DNA of 64,000 nt from Arenicola marina (lineage: Eukaryota > Annelida > Polychaeta > Arenicolidae). A program made the position numbers and the translations under genes. The stretch covers positions 744,001-808,000 of the forward strand of contig OZ025264.1 of the NCBI GenBank assembly GCA_964019135.1. Reading direction: 5' to 3'. Shown here in pieces: positions 1-14,011 of the stretch (its first letter is position 1; each line of letters opens with the position of its first letter). The notes below the pieces were generated by a model. The model worked only from the letters and a program-made list of their open reading frames with translations, ran no database searches and was not told where the DNA came from.

Positions 1-432
1 ACGGCCCCATGGCATTCTCCCTCCCATGAGGCAGAAATAAAGCCAATTTCAGCCGAGCATGCTATGCGTGTTTTTGTGTGTTTTTTAACACCCTGCAGAA
101 AGAACAATTAAAGTAATACTCCGAAACGGCGCGAAATGCTGATAATGGCACTTCAGGGAAGCACCTCCCCCCGGGAGAGCCCCTCCCCCCCCACCCCCTC
201 CACACCTGCAGCTGCCAAAGCCGCTATCATTAATGGTTCCCAAGAAACCCATGAAGTATTAGTCGAGAAAAGTCGCTCTCGCTAATTGTTATCGCGATCG
301 TCGCCAGAAACACCAGATACCAAAGAAGTTAAATAAGTTAAATCAGCATAGATTTGAAAGATCTTTTTGTTGTAACATGGCTCTTGCCTTTTAGTTGTAA
401 CAACAAATATAAAAGCAGTTTGACTATAAAGC
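1..432. other. Left-edge sequence without a recognised gene
   Basis: No exon or RNA gene is recognisable. A C-rich tract lies near 165-205. The only reading frames are short and run out of the neighbouring tandem repeat, so they are not taken as genes. Confidence 0.5.
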
Positions 433-2146
433 AGCCGCCTCTTATAACCGGCCACAGCCGCCTCTTGGCCACAGCCGCCTCTTATAACCGGCCACAGCCC
501 CCTCTTATAACCGGCCACAGCCGCCTCTTATAACCGGCCACAGCCGCCTCTTATAACCGGCCACAGCCGCCTCTTATAACCGGCCACAGCCCCCTCTTAT
601 AACCGGCCACAGCCGCCTCTTATAACCGGCCACAGCCGCCTCTTATAACCGGCCACAGCCCCCTCTTATAACCGGCCACAGCCGCCTCTTATAACCGGCA
701 ACCGCCCCCTCTTATAACCGGCCACAGCCCCCTCTTATAACCGGCCACAGCCGCCTATTATAACCGGCCACAGCCGCCTCTTATAACCGGCCACAGCCCC
801 CTCTTATAACCGGCCACAGCCGCCTCTTATAATCGGCAACCGCCCCCTCTTATAACCGGCCACAGCCCCCTCTTATAACCGGCCACAGCCGCCTCTTATA
901 ACCGGCCACAGCCCCCTCTTATAACCGGCCACAGCCGCCTCTTATAACCGGCAACCGCCCCCTCTTATAACCGGCCACAGCCCCCTCTTATAACCGGCCA
1001 CAGCCGCCTCTTATAACCGGCCACAGCCCCCTCTTATAACCGGCCACAGCCGCCTCTTATAACCGGCCACAGCCGCCTCTTATAACCGGCCACAGCCGCC
1101 TCTTATAACTGGCCACAGCCCCCTCTTATAACCGGCCACAGCCGCCTCTTATAACCGGCCACAGCCGCCTCTTATAACCGGCCACAGCCGCCTCTTATAA
1201 CCGGCCACAGCCGCCTCTTATAACTGGCCACAGCCGCCTCTTATAACCGGCCACAACCGCCTCTTATAACCGGCCACAGCCCCCTCTTATAACCGGCCAC
1301 AGCCGCCTCTTATAACCGGCCACAGCCGCCTCTTATAACCGGCCACAGCCCCCTCTTATAACCGGCAACCGCCCCCTCTTATAACCGGCCACAGTACCCT
1401 CTTATAACCGGCCACAGCCGCCTCTTATAACCGGCCACAGCCCCCTCTTAATCCGGCCACTGCCGCCTCTTAATCCGGCCACTGCCGCCTCTTATAACCG
1501 GCCAGAGCCCCCTCTTATAACCGGCCACAGCCGCCTCTTATAACCGGCCACAGCCGCCTCTTATAACCGGCCACAGCCGCCTCTTATAACCGGCCACAGC
1601 CGCCTCTTATAACCGGCCACAGCCGCCTCTTATAACCGGCCACAACCGCCTCTTATAACCGGCCACAGCCGCCTCTTATAACCGGCCACAGCCGCCTCTT
1701 ATAACCGGCCACAGCCCCCTCTTATAACCGGCCACAGCCGCCTCTTATATCCGGCCACAGCCGCCTCTTATAACCGGCCACAGCCGCCTCTTATAACCGG
1801 CCACAGCCGCCTCTTATAACCGGCCACAGCCGCCTCTTATAACTGGCCACAGCCGCCTCTTATAACCGGCCACAGCCGCCTCTTATAACCGGCCACAGCC
1901 GCCTCTTATAACCGACCACAGTCGCCTCTTATAACCGGCCACAACCGCCTCTTATAACCGACCACAGCCGCCTCTTATAACCGGCCACAGCCGCCTCTTA
2001 TAACTGGCCACAGCCGCCTCTTATAACCGGCCACAGCCGCCTCTTATAACCGGCCACAGCCGCCTCTTATAACCGGCCACAGCCGCCTCTTATAACCGGC
2101 CACAGCCGCCTCTTATAACCGGCCACAGCCGCCTCTTATAACCGGT
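433..2146. repeat. 23-bp minisatellite array (sat1)
   Basis: About 74 tandem copies (length divided by unit) of a 23-bp unit that begins CCGCCTCTTATAACCGGCC. Two main variants differ by CCGCC versus CCCCC at the start. Rarer units have GGCAACCG in place of GGCCACAG, AATCCGG in place of TATAACCGG, or single changes such as AACTGG. Variant units recur in short runs, for example the GGCAACCG units near 700, 836, 950 and 1364, which suggests duplication of blocks. The array ends abruptly in CCGGTAATC near 2145. No gene can be tied to it. Confidence 0.95.
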
Positions 2147-2786
2147 AATCAGATCTTTGAATAAGGCACCAGCTACACTGCGCCAGATATTGATATACGG
2201 TACAATCTTGTTGTCGCGGTATCACTTTCAACCTTAACATTTACAATACGTGACGCCACTATTTTAAAAATCGGTTTTTAAAATCCAAACTGCTATCAAA
2301 GTAATAAACAGGCCTTAGATTTGCAACACATGTACACAAGCAAGCACTGGCAACACGTTACTGAAGGTGAAGCGTAGTTTTGAGACAAGCACGCCGCACC
2401 GCATATTGAGGCCCTCATCAGCCTACGTTGTGGCAGCTGCAACGAAGGCCAAATAGAGATCAGCCAATAAAACGGTTTGAGTCAGGCATGGATTCATCGT
2501 TGACAGAGATCGACGCCAGTAGCATCCTAAACAAGAGGGAGGTGACCAGTGTCGCCCCCTAGCGAAGGCAAGCCAAACGACCACATGGGAAACAGATTCA
2601 GCCGCTGCGTCCGAGGCAGCTGTCGCCAAGAGGCACTCTCCTCCCGTCCCTGTTTCGATCTACCCCCCACCCCCGTCTCTCTTTCTCTATATCTGTATAA
2701 TAGCTATTATTGTGTTGTTTAACGACGAAACATTTACATTTACAAATGTCATTAACATAGAGTTTTTTTCATGCTATAGGGTGAGA
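2147..2786. other. Unique spacer between two minisatellites
   Basis: Non-repetitive sequence of 640 bp between the 23-bp and the 37/39-bp arrays. No open frame longer than about 70 codons and no recognisable protein. I see no RNA gene in it. Confidence 0.5.
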
Positions 2787-5700
2787 TACACAGTGTAGCG
2801 TGTACCGGTCTAGAAAGTACCAACACACAGTGTACCATGTACCGGTCTAGAAAGTACCAACACACAGTGTACCATGTACCGGTCTAGAAAGTACCAACAC
2901 ACAGTGTAGCATGTACCGGTCTAGAGAGTAAAGACACACACAGTGTAGCATGTACCGGTCTAGAGAATACAGACACACACAGTGTAGCATGTACCGGTCT
3001 AGAGAGTACAGACACACACAGTGTAGCATGTACCGGTCTAGAGAGTACAGACACACACAGTGTAGCATGTACCGGTCTAGAGAGTACAGACACACACAGT
3101 GTAGCATGTACCGGTCTAGAAAGTACCAACACACAGTGTAGCGTGTACCGGTCTAGAGAATACAGACACACACAGTGTAGCGTGTACCGGTCTAGAGAGT
3201 ACAGACACACACAGTGTAGCGTGTACCGGTCTAGAGAGTACAGACACACACAGTGTAGCATGTACCGGTCTAGAAAGTACCAACACACAGTGTACCATGT
3301 ACCGGTCTAGAAAGTACCAACACACAGTGTACCATGTACCGGTCTAGAAAGTACCAACACACAGTGTAGCGTGTACCGGTCTAGAGAGTACAGACACACA
3401 CAGTGTAGCGTGTACCGGTCTAGAGAGTACAGACACACACAGTGTAGCATGTACCGGTCTAGAAAGTACCAACACACAGTGTACCATGTACCGGTCTAGA
3501 AAGTACCAACACACAGTGTAGCATGTACCGGTCTAGAGAGTACAGACACACACAGTGTAGCATGTACCGGTCTAGAGAGTAAAGACACACACAGTGTAGC
3601 ATGTACCGGTCTAGAGAATACAGACACACACAGTGTAGCGTGTAGCGGTCTAGAGAGTACAGACACACATAGTGTAGCGTGTAGCGGTCTAGAGAGTAAC
3701 GACACACACAGTGTAGCGTGTAGCGGTCTAGAGAGTACAGACACACAGTGTAGCATGTACCGGTCTAGAAAGTACCAACACACAGTGTAGCATGTACCGG
3801 TCTAGAGAATACAGACACACACAGTGTAGCATGTACCGGTCTAGAGAGTACAGACACACACAGTGTAGCGTGTACCGGTCTAGACAGTACAGACACACAC
3901 AGTGTAGCGTGTAGCGGTCCAGAGAGTACCGACACACACAGTGTAGCATGTACCGGTCTAGAAAGTACCAACACACAGTGTAACATGTACCGGTCTAGAA
4001 AGTACCAACACACAGTGTAGCATATACCGGTCTAGAGAGTAAAGACACACACAGTGTAGCATGTACCGGTCTAGAGAGTACCGACACACACAGTGTAGCG
4101 TGTACCGGTCTAGACAGTACCAACACACAGTGTAGCATGTACCGGTCTAGAAAGTACCAACACACAGTGTAACATGTACCGGTCTAGAAAGTACCAACAC
4201 ACAGTGTAGCATGTACCGGTCTAGAAAGTACCAACACACAGTGTAGCATGTACCGGTCTAGAGAGTACAGACACACAGTGTAGCATGTACCGGTCTAGAG
4301 AGTACAGACACACACAGTGTAGCATGTACCGGTCTAGAGAGTACAGACACACAGTGTAGCATGTACCGGTCTAGAAAGTACCAACACACAGTGTAGCATG
4401 TACCGGTCTAGAAAGTACAGACACACACAGTGTAGCATGTACCGGTCTAGAGAGTAACGACACACACAGTGTAGCATGTACCGGTCTAGAGAGTAAAGAC
4501 ACACACAGTGTAGCATGTACCGGTCTAGAGAATACAGACACACACAGTGTAGCATGTACCGGTCTAGAGAGTACAGACACACACAGTGTAGCATGTACCG
4601 GTCTAGAGAGTACAGACACACACAGTGTAGCATGTACCGGTCTAGAGAATACAGACACACACAGTGTAGCATGTACCGGTCTAGAGAGTACAGACACACA
4701 CAGTGTAGCATGTACCGGTCTAGAGAGTACAGACACACACAGTGTAGCATGTACCGGTCTAGAGAGTACAGACACACAGTGTAGCATGTACCGGTCTAGA
4801 AAGTACCAACACACAGTGTAGCATGTACCGGTCTAGAAAGTACCAACACACAGTGTAACATGTACCGGTCTAGAGAGTACAGACACACACAATGTAGCAT
4901 GTACCGGTCTAGAGAGTAAAGACACACACAGTGTAGCATGTACCGGTCTAGAGAGTACAGACACACACAGTGTAGCATGTACCGGTCTAGAGAGTACAGA
5001 CACACACAATGTAGCATGTACCGGTCTAGAGAGTAAAGACACACACAGTGTAGCATGTACCGGTCTAGAGAATACAGACACACACAGTGTAGCATGTACC
5101 GGTCTAGAGAGTACAGACACACAGTGTAGCATGTACCGGTCTACAGAGTACAGACACACACAGTGTAGCATGTACCGGTCTAGAGAGTAACGACACATAC
5201 AGTGTAGCATGTACCAGTCTATAGAGTACAGACACACACAGTGTAGCATGTACCGGTCTAGAGAGTACAGACACACACAGTGTAGCATGTACCGGTCTAG
5301 AGAGTAACGACACATACAGTGTAGCATGTACCAGTCTATAGAGTACAGACACACACAGTGTAGCATGTACCGGTCTAGAGAGTACAGACACACACAGTGT
5401 AGCATGTACCGGTCTAGAGAGCAACGACACACACAGTGTAGCATGTACCAGTCTATAGAGTACAGACACACACAGTGTAGCATGTACCGGTCTAGCGAGT
5501 ACAGTCACACACAGTGTAGCATGTACCGGTCTAGAGAGTACAAACACACAGTGTAGCATGTACTGGTCTAGAGAGTAACGACACACACAGTGTAGCGTGT
5601 AGCGGTCTAGAGAGTACAGACACACACAGTGTAGCATGTACCGGTCTAGAGAGTACAGACACACACAGTGTAGCATGTACCGGTCTAGAGAGTACAGACA

Positions 5701-8700
5701 CACACAGTGTAGCATGTACCGGTCTAGAGAGTACAGACACACAGTGTAGCGTGTACCGGTCTAGAGAGTACACACACACAGTGTAGCATGTACCGGTCTA
5801 GAGAGTACAGACACACACAGTGTAGCATGTACCGGTCTAGAGAGTACAGACACACAGTGTAGCATGTACCGGTCTAGAGAGTACAGACACACACAGTGTA
5901 GCGTGTAGCGGTCTAGAGAGTACAGACACACACAGTGTAGCGTGTAGCGGTCTAGAGAGTACAGACACACAGTGTAGCATGTACCGGTCTAGAGAGTACA
6001 GACACACACAGTGTAGCATGTACCGGTCTAGAGAGTACAGACACACACAGTGTAGCATGTACCGGTCTAGAGAGTACAGTCACACACAGTGTAGCATGTA
6101 CCGGTCTAGAGAGTACAGACACACACAGTGTAGCATGTACCGGTCTAGAGAGTAACGACACACACAGTGTAGCATGTACCGGTCTAGAGAGTACAGACAC
6201 ACAGTGTAGCGTGTACCGGTCTAGAGAGTACAGTCACACACAGTGTAGCATGTACCGGTCTAGAGAGTAGACACACACAGTGTAGCATGTACCGGTCAAG
6301 AGAGTACAGACACACACAGTGTAGCGTGTAGCGGTCTAGAGACTACAGACACACACAGTGTAGCGTGTAGCGGTCTAGAGAGTACAGACACACACAGTGT
6401 AGCATATATCGGTCTAGAGAGTAGAGACACACACAGTGTAGCATGTACCTGTCTAGAGAGTACAGACACACACAGTGTAGCATGTACCGGTCTAGAGAGT
6501 ACAGACACACACAGTGTAGCATGTACCAGTCTAGAGAGTACAGACACACACAGTGTAGCATGTACCGGTCTAGAGAGTACAGACACACACAGTGTAGCGT
6601 GCAGCGGTCTAGAGAGTACAGACACATACAGTGTAGCGTGTAGCGGTCTAGAGAGTACAGACACACACAGTGTAGCATGTACCGGTCTAGAGAGTACAGA
6701 CACACACAGTGTAGCGTGTAGCGGTCCAGAGAGTACCGACACACACAGTGTAGCGTGTACCGGTCTAGAAAGTACCAACACACAGTGTAGCATGTACCGG
6801 TCTAGAGAGTAAAGACACACACAGTGTAGCATGTACCGGTCTAGAAAGTACCAACACACAGTGTAGCATGTACCGGTCTAGAGAGTAGAGACACACACAG
6901 TGTAGCATGTACCGGTCTAGAAAGTACAGACACACACAGTGTAGCGTGTAGCGGTCTAGAAAGTACCAACACACAGTGTAGCATGTACCGGTCTAGAGAG
7001 TAAAGACACACACAGTGTAGCATGTACCGGTCTAGAAAGTACCAACACACAGTGTAGCATGTACCGGTCTAGAGAGTACAGACACACACAGTGTAGCATG
7101 TACCGGTCTAGAAAGTACCAACACACAGTGTAGCATGTACCGGTCTAGAAAGTACCAACACACAGTGTAGCATGTACCGGTCTAGAAAGTACCAACACAC
7201 AGTGTAGCACGTACCGGTCTAGAGAGTAGAGACACACACAGTGTAGCATGTACCGGTCTAAAAAGTACCAACACACAGTGTAGCATGTACCGGTCTAGAG
7301 AGTAGAGACACACACAGTGTAGCATGTACCGGTCTAGAAAGTACCAACACACAGTGTAGCATGTACCGGTCTAGAGAGTAGAGACACACACAGTGTAGCA
7401 TGTACCGGTCTAGAAAGTACCAACACACAGTGTAGCGTGTACCGGTCTAGAGAGTACAGACACACACAGTGTAGCATGTACCGGTCTAGAGAATACAGAC
7501 ACACACAGTGTAGCATGTACCGGTCTAGAGAGTACAGACACACACAGTGTAGCATGTACCGGTCTAGAGAGTAAAGACACACACAGTGTAGCATGTACCG
7601 GTCTAGAGAGTACAGACACACAGTGTAGCATGTACCGGTCTAGAAAGTACAGACACACAGTGTAGCATGTACCGGTCTAGAGAGTACAGACACACAGTGT
7701 AGCATGTACCGGTCTAGAGAGTACAGACACACAGTGTAGCATGTACCGGTCTAGAGAGTACAGACACACAGTGTAGCATGTACCGGTCTAGAAAGTACCG
7801 ACACACACAGTGTAGCATGTACCGGTCTAGAAAGTACCGACACACACAGTGTAGCATGTACCGGTCTAGAAAGTACCAACACACAGTGTAGCATGTACCG
7901 GTCTAGAGAGTACAGACACACAGTGTAGCATGTACCGGTCTAGAAAGTACCGACACACACAGTGTAGCATGTACCGGTCTAGAAAGTACCGACACACACA
8001 GTGTAGCATGTACCGGTCTAGAAAGTACCAACACACAGTGTAGCATGTACCGGTCTAGAAAGTACCAACACACAGTGTAGCATGTACCGGTCTAGAAAGT
8101 AAAGACACACACAGTGTAGCATGTACCGGTCTAGAGAGTACAGTCACACACAGTGTAGCATGTACCGGTCTAGAGAATACAGACACACACAGTGTAGCAT
8201 GTACCGGTCTAGAGAGTACAGACACACATAGTGTAGCATGTACCGGTCTAGAGAATACAGACACACACAGTGTAGCATGTACCGGTCTAGAGAGTACAGA
8301 CACACACAGTGTAGCATGTACCGGTCTAGAGAGTACAGACACACAGTGTAGCATGTACCGGTCTAGAGAGTACAGACACACAGTGTAGCATGTACCGGTC
8401 TAGAGAGTACAGACACACAGTGTAGCATGTACCGGTCTAGAAAGTACCGACACACACAGTGTAGCATGTACCGGTCTAGAAAGTACCGACACACACAGTG
8501 TAGCATGTACCGGTCTAGAAAGTACCAACACACAGTGTAGCATGTACCGGTCTAGAGAGTAAAGACACACACAGTGTAGCATGTACCGGTCTAGAGAATA
8601 CAGACACACACAGTGTAGCATGTACCGGTCTAGAGAGTACAGACACACACAGTGTAGCGTGTACCGGTCTAGAGAGTACAGACACACACAGTGTAGCATG

Positions 8701-11700
8701 TACCGGTCTAGAGAGTACAGACACACAGTGTGGCATGTACCGGTCTAGAGAGTACAGACACACAGTGTAGCATGTACCGTTCTAGATAGTACAGACACAC
8801 AGGGTAGCGTGTACCGGTCTAGAGAGTACAGTCACACACAGTGTAGCATGTACCGGTCTAGAGAGTACAGACACACAGTGTAGCATGTACCGTTCTAGAT
8901 AGTACAGACACACAGTGTAGCGTGTACCGGTCTAGAGAGTACAGACACACACAGTGTAGCATGTACCGGTCTAGAGAGTACAGACACACAGTGTAGCGTG
9001 TACCGGTCTAGAGAGTACACACACACAGTGTAGCATGTACCAGTCTAGAGAGTACAGACACACACAGTGTAGCATGTACCGGTCTAGAGAGTACAGACAC
9101 ACAGTGTAGCATGTACCGGTCTACAGAGTACAGACACACAGTGTAGCATGTACCGGTCTAGAGAGTACAGACACACACAGTGTAGCATGTACCGGTCTAG
9201 AGAGTACAGACACACAGTGTAGCATGTACCGGTCTAGAGAGTACAGACACACACAGTGTAGCATGCACCGGTCTAGAGAGTACAGACACACAGTGTAGCA
9301 TGTACCAGTCTAGAGAGTACAGACACACAGTGTAGCATGTACCGGTCTAGAGAGTACAGACACACAGTGTAGCATGTACCGGTCTAGAGAGTACAGACAC
9401 ACAGTGTAGCATGTACCGGTCTAGAGAGTACAGACACACAGTGTAGCATGTACCGGTCTAGAGAGTACAGACACACAGTGTAGCATGTACCGGTCTAGAG
9501 AGTACAGACACACAGTGTAGCATGTACCGGTCTACAGAGTACAGACACACAGTGTAGCATGTACCGGTCTAGAGAGTACAGACACACAGTGTAGCATGTA
9601 CCGGTCTAGAGAGTAAAGACACACACAGAGTAGCATGTACCGGTCTAGAGAGTACAGACACACACAGTGTAGCATGTACCGGTCTAGAGAGTACAGACAC
9701 ACAGTGTAGCATGTACCGTTCTAGATAGTACAGACACACAGGGTAGCGTGTACCGGTCTAGAGAGTACAGTCACAGACAGTGTAGCATGTACCGGTCTAG
9801 AGAGTACAGACACACAGGGTAGCGTGTACCGGTCTAGAGAGTACAGTCACAGACAGTGTAGCATGTACCGTTCTAGATAGTACAGACACACAGGGTAGCG
9901 TGTACCGGTCTAGAGAGTACAGTCACAGACAGTGTAGCATGTACCGGTCTAGAGAGTACAGACACACACAGTGTAGCATGTACCGGTCTAGAGAGTACAG
10001 ACACACAGTGTAGCATGTACCGTTCTAGATAGTACAGACACACAGGGTAGCGTGTACCGGTCTAGAGAGTACAGTCACAGACAGTGTAGCATGTACCGGT
10101 CTAGAGAGTACAGACACACACAGTGTAGCATGCACCGGTCTAGAGAGTACAGACACACAGTGTAGCATGTACCGTTCTAGATAGTACAGACACACAGGGT
10201 AGCGTGTACCGGTCTAGAGAGTACAGTCACAGACAGTGTAGCATGTACCGGTCTAGAGAGTACACACACACAGTGTAGCATGTACCGGTCTAGAGAGTAC
10301 AGTCACACACAGTGTAGCATGTACCGGTCTAGAGAGTACAGACACACACAGTGTAGCATGTACCGGTCTAGAGAGTACAGTCACACACAGTGTAGCGTGT
10401 ACCGGTCTAGAGAGTACACACACACAGTGTAGCATGTACCAGTCTAGAGAGTACAGACACACACAGTGTAGCTTGTACCGGTCTAGAGAGTACAGACACA
10501 CAGTGTAGCATGTACCGGTCTAGAGTACAGACACACACAGTGTAGCATGTATAGGTCTAGAGAGTACAGACACACACAGTGTAGCATGTACCGGTCTAGA
10601 GAGTAACGACACATACAGTGTAGCATGTACCAGTCTATAGAGTACAGACACACACAGTGTAGCATGTACCGGTCTAGAGAGTACAGACACACACAGTGTA
10701 GCATGTACCGGTCTAGAGAGCAACGACACACACAGTGTAGCATGTACCAGTCTATAGAGTACAGACACACACAGTGTAGCATGTACCGGTCTAGAGAGTA
10801 CAGTCACACACAGTGTAGCATGTACCGGTCTAGAGAGTACAAACACACAGTGTAGCATGTACCGGTCTAGAGAGTAACGACACACACAGTGTAGCGTGTA
10901 GCGGTCTAGAGAGTACAGACACACACAGTGTAGCATGTACCGGTCTAGAGAGTACAGACACAAACAGTGTAGCATGTACCGGTCTAGAGAGTACAGTCAC
11001 ACACAGTGTAGCATGTACCGGTCTAGAGAGTACAGACACACACAGTGTAGCATGTACCGGTCTAGAGAGTACAGACACACAGTGTAGCGTGTACCGGTCT
11101 AGAGAGTACACACACACAGTGTAGCATGTACCGGTCTAGAGAGTACAGACACACACAGTGTAGCATGTACCGGTCTAGAGAGTACAGACACACAGTGTAG
11201 CATGTACCGGTCTACAGAGTACAGACACACACAGTGTAGCATGTACCGGTCTAGAGAGTACAGACACACACAGTGTAGCATGTACCGGTCTAGAGAGTAA
11301 CGACACATACAGTGTAGCATGTACCAGTCTATAGAATACAGACACACACAGTGTAGCATGTACCGGTCTAGAGAGTACAGACACACACAGTGTAGCATGT
11401 ACCGGTCTAGAGAGTAACGACACACACAGTGTAGCGTGTACCGGTCTAGAGAGTACAGACACACACAGTGTAGCATGTACCGGTCTAGAGAGTACAGACA
11501 CACACAGTGTAGCATGTACCGGTCTAGAGAGTACAGACACACACAGTGTAGCATGTACCGGTCTAGAGAGTACAGTCACACACAGTGTAGCATGTACCGG
11601 TCTAGAGAGTACAAACACACAGTGTAGCATGTACCGGTCTAGCGGGTACAGACACACACAGTGTAGCATGTACCGGTCTAGAGAGTACAGTCACACACAG

Positions 11701-14011
11701 TGTAGCATGTACCGGTCTAGAGAGTACAGACACACACAGTGTAGCATGTACCGGTCTAGAGAGTAACGACACACACACACAGTGTAGCATGTACCGGTCT
11801 AGAGAGTACAGACACACACAGTGTAGCATGTACCGGTCTAGAGAGTACAGACACACAGTGTAGTATGTACCGGTCTACAGAGTACAGACACACACAGTGT
11901 AGCATGTACCGGTCTAGAGAGTACAGACACACACAGTGTAGCATGTACCGGTCTAGAGAGTAACGACACATACAGTGTAGCATGTACCAGTCTATAGAAT
12001 ACAGACACACACAGTGTAGCATGTACCGGTCTAGAGAGTACAGACACACACAGTGTAGCATGTACCGGTCTAGAGAGTAACGACACACACAGTGTAGCGT
12101 GTACCGGTCTAGAGAGTACAGACACACACAGTGTAGCATGTACCGGTCTAGAGAGTACAGACACACACAGTGTAGCATGTACCGGTCTAGAGAGTACAGA
12201 CACACACAGTGTAGCATGTACCGGTCTAGAGAGTACAGTCACACACAGTGTAGCATGTACCGGTCTAGAGAGTACAAACACACAGTGTAGCATGTACCGG
12301 TCTAGCGGGTACAGACACACACAGTGTAGCATGTACCGGTCTAGAGAGTACAGTCACACACAGTGTAGCATGTACCGGTCTAGAGAGTACAGACACACAC
12401 AGTGTAGCATGTACCGGTCTAGAGAGTAACGACACACACAGTGTAGCATGTACCGGTCTAGAGAGTACAGACACACAGTGTAGCATGTACCGGTCTAGAG
12501 AGTACAGACACACACAGTGTAGCATGTACCGGTCTAGAGAGTACAGACACACACAGTGTAGCATGTACCGGTCTAGAGAGTAACGACACACACAGTGTAG
12601 CATGTACCGGTCTAGAGAGTACAGACACACAGTGTAGCATGTACCGGTCTAGAGAGTACAGACACACACAGTGTAGCATGTACCGGTCTAGAGAGTAACG
12701 ACACACAGTGTAACATGTACCGGTCTAGAGAGTACAGACACACACAGTGTAGCATGTACCGGTCTAGAGAGTACAGACACACACAGTGTAGCATGTACCG
12801 GTCTAGAGAGTACAGACACACACAGTGTAGCATGTACCGGTCTAGAGAGTACAGTCACACACAGTGTAGCATGTAGCGGTCTAGAGAGTACAGACACACA
12901 CAGTGTAGCATGTACCTGTCTAGAGAGTACAGACACACACAGTGTAGCATGTACCGGTCTAGAGAGTACAGACACACACAGTGTAGCATGTAGCGGTCTA
13001 GAGAGTACAGACACACACAGTGTAGCATGTACCGGTCTAGAGAGTACAGACACACACAGTGTAGCGTGTACCGGTCTAGAGAGTACAGACACACACAGTG
13101 TAGCATGTACCGGTCTAGAGAGTACAGACACACAGTGTAGCGTGTACCGGTCTAGAGAGTACAGTCACACACAGTGTAGCATGTACCGGTCTACAGAGTA
13201 CAGACACACACAGTGTAGCATGTACCGGTCAAGAGAGTACAGACACACACAGTGTAGCGTGTAGCGGTCTAGAGACTACAGACACACACAGTGTAGCGTG
13301 TAGCGGTCTAGAGAGTACAGACACACACAGTGTAGCATGTATCGGTCTAGAGAGTAGAGACACACACAGTGTAGCATGTACCTGTCTAGAGAGTACAGAC
13401 ACACACAGTGTAGCATGTACCGGTCTAGAGAGTACAGACACACACAGTGTAGCGTGTAGCGGTCTAGAGAGTACAGACACACACAGTGTAGCATGTATCG
13501 GTCTAGAGAGTAGAGACACACACAGTGTAGCATGTACCTGTCTAGAGAGTACAGACACACACAGTGTAGCATGTACCGGTCTAGAGAGTACAGACACACA
13601 CAGTGTAGCGTGCAGCGGTCTAGAGAGTACAGACACATACAGTGTAGCATGTACCGGTCTAGAGCGTACAGACACATACAGTGTAGCGTGTAGCGGTCTA
13701 GAGAGTACAGACACACACAGTGTAGCATGTACCGGTCTAGAGAGTACAGACACACACAGTGTAGCGTGTAGCGGTCCAGAGAGTACCGACACACACATTG
13801 TAGCATGTACCGGTCTAGAGAGTACAGACACACACAGTGTAGCGTGTACCGGTCTAGAGAGTACAGACACACACAGTGTAGCATGTACCGGTCTAGAGAG
13901 TACAGACACACACAGTGTAGCATGTACCGGTCTAGAGAGTACAGACACACACAATGTAGCATGGACCGGTCTAGAGAGTAACGGCACACCGTGTAGCATG
14001 TACCAGTCTAG
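2787..14011. repeat. 11.2-kb minisatellite of 37/39-bp units (sat2)
   Basis: About 290 tandem copies of a unit beginning TGTAGCATGTACCGGTCTAG and ending in a CA-rich tail. Unit length is mostly 39 bp; the AAAGTACCAACACACAG form and forms missing one CA are 37 bp. Each unit holds the palindromes ACCGGT and TCTAGA. Because 39 is a multiple of three, frames stay open through runs of 39-bp units, giving 13-residue repeats in several frames on both strands; the 37-bp units break them. Higher-order duplication is clear: a block near 11100-11670 recurs 663 bp further on (17 x 39), and a block near 6296-6740 recurs at about 13229-13790. The terminal units are the most diverged. No host gene is recognised around it. 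Confidence 0.97.

Noticed and set aside
2787-14011. Dozens of open frames, up to 256 codons, with repeating SRPVHATLCVSVL or LDRYMLHCVCLYS residues
   Set aside because: They are by-products of a 39-bp unit without stops. Several overlap in different frames and on both strands, and 37-bp units interrupt them. No start, domain or splice context supports a gene.
433-14011. CRISPR-like regular repeats
   Set aside because: Units are directly abutting tandem repeats without unique spacers, and the DNA is clearly eukaryotic with spliced genes.
433-14011. Centromeric or telomeric satellite
   Set aside because: Unit sequences differ, arrays are only a few kb, no telomeric hexamer array is seen, and active gene structure follows close by.
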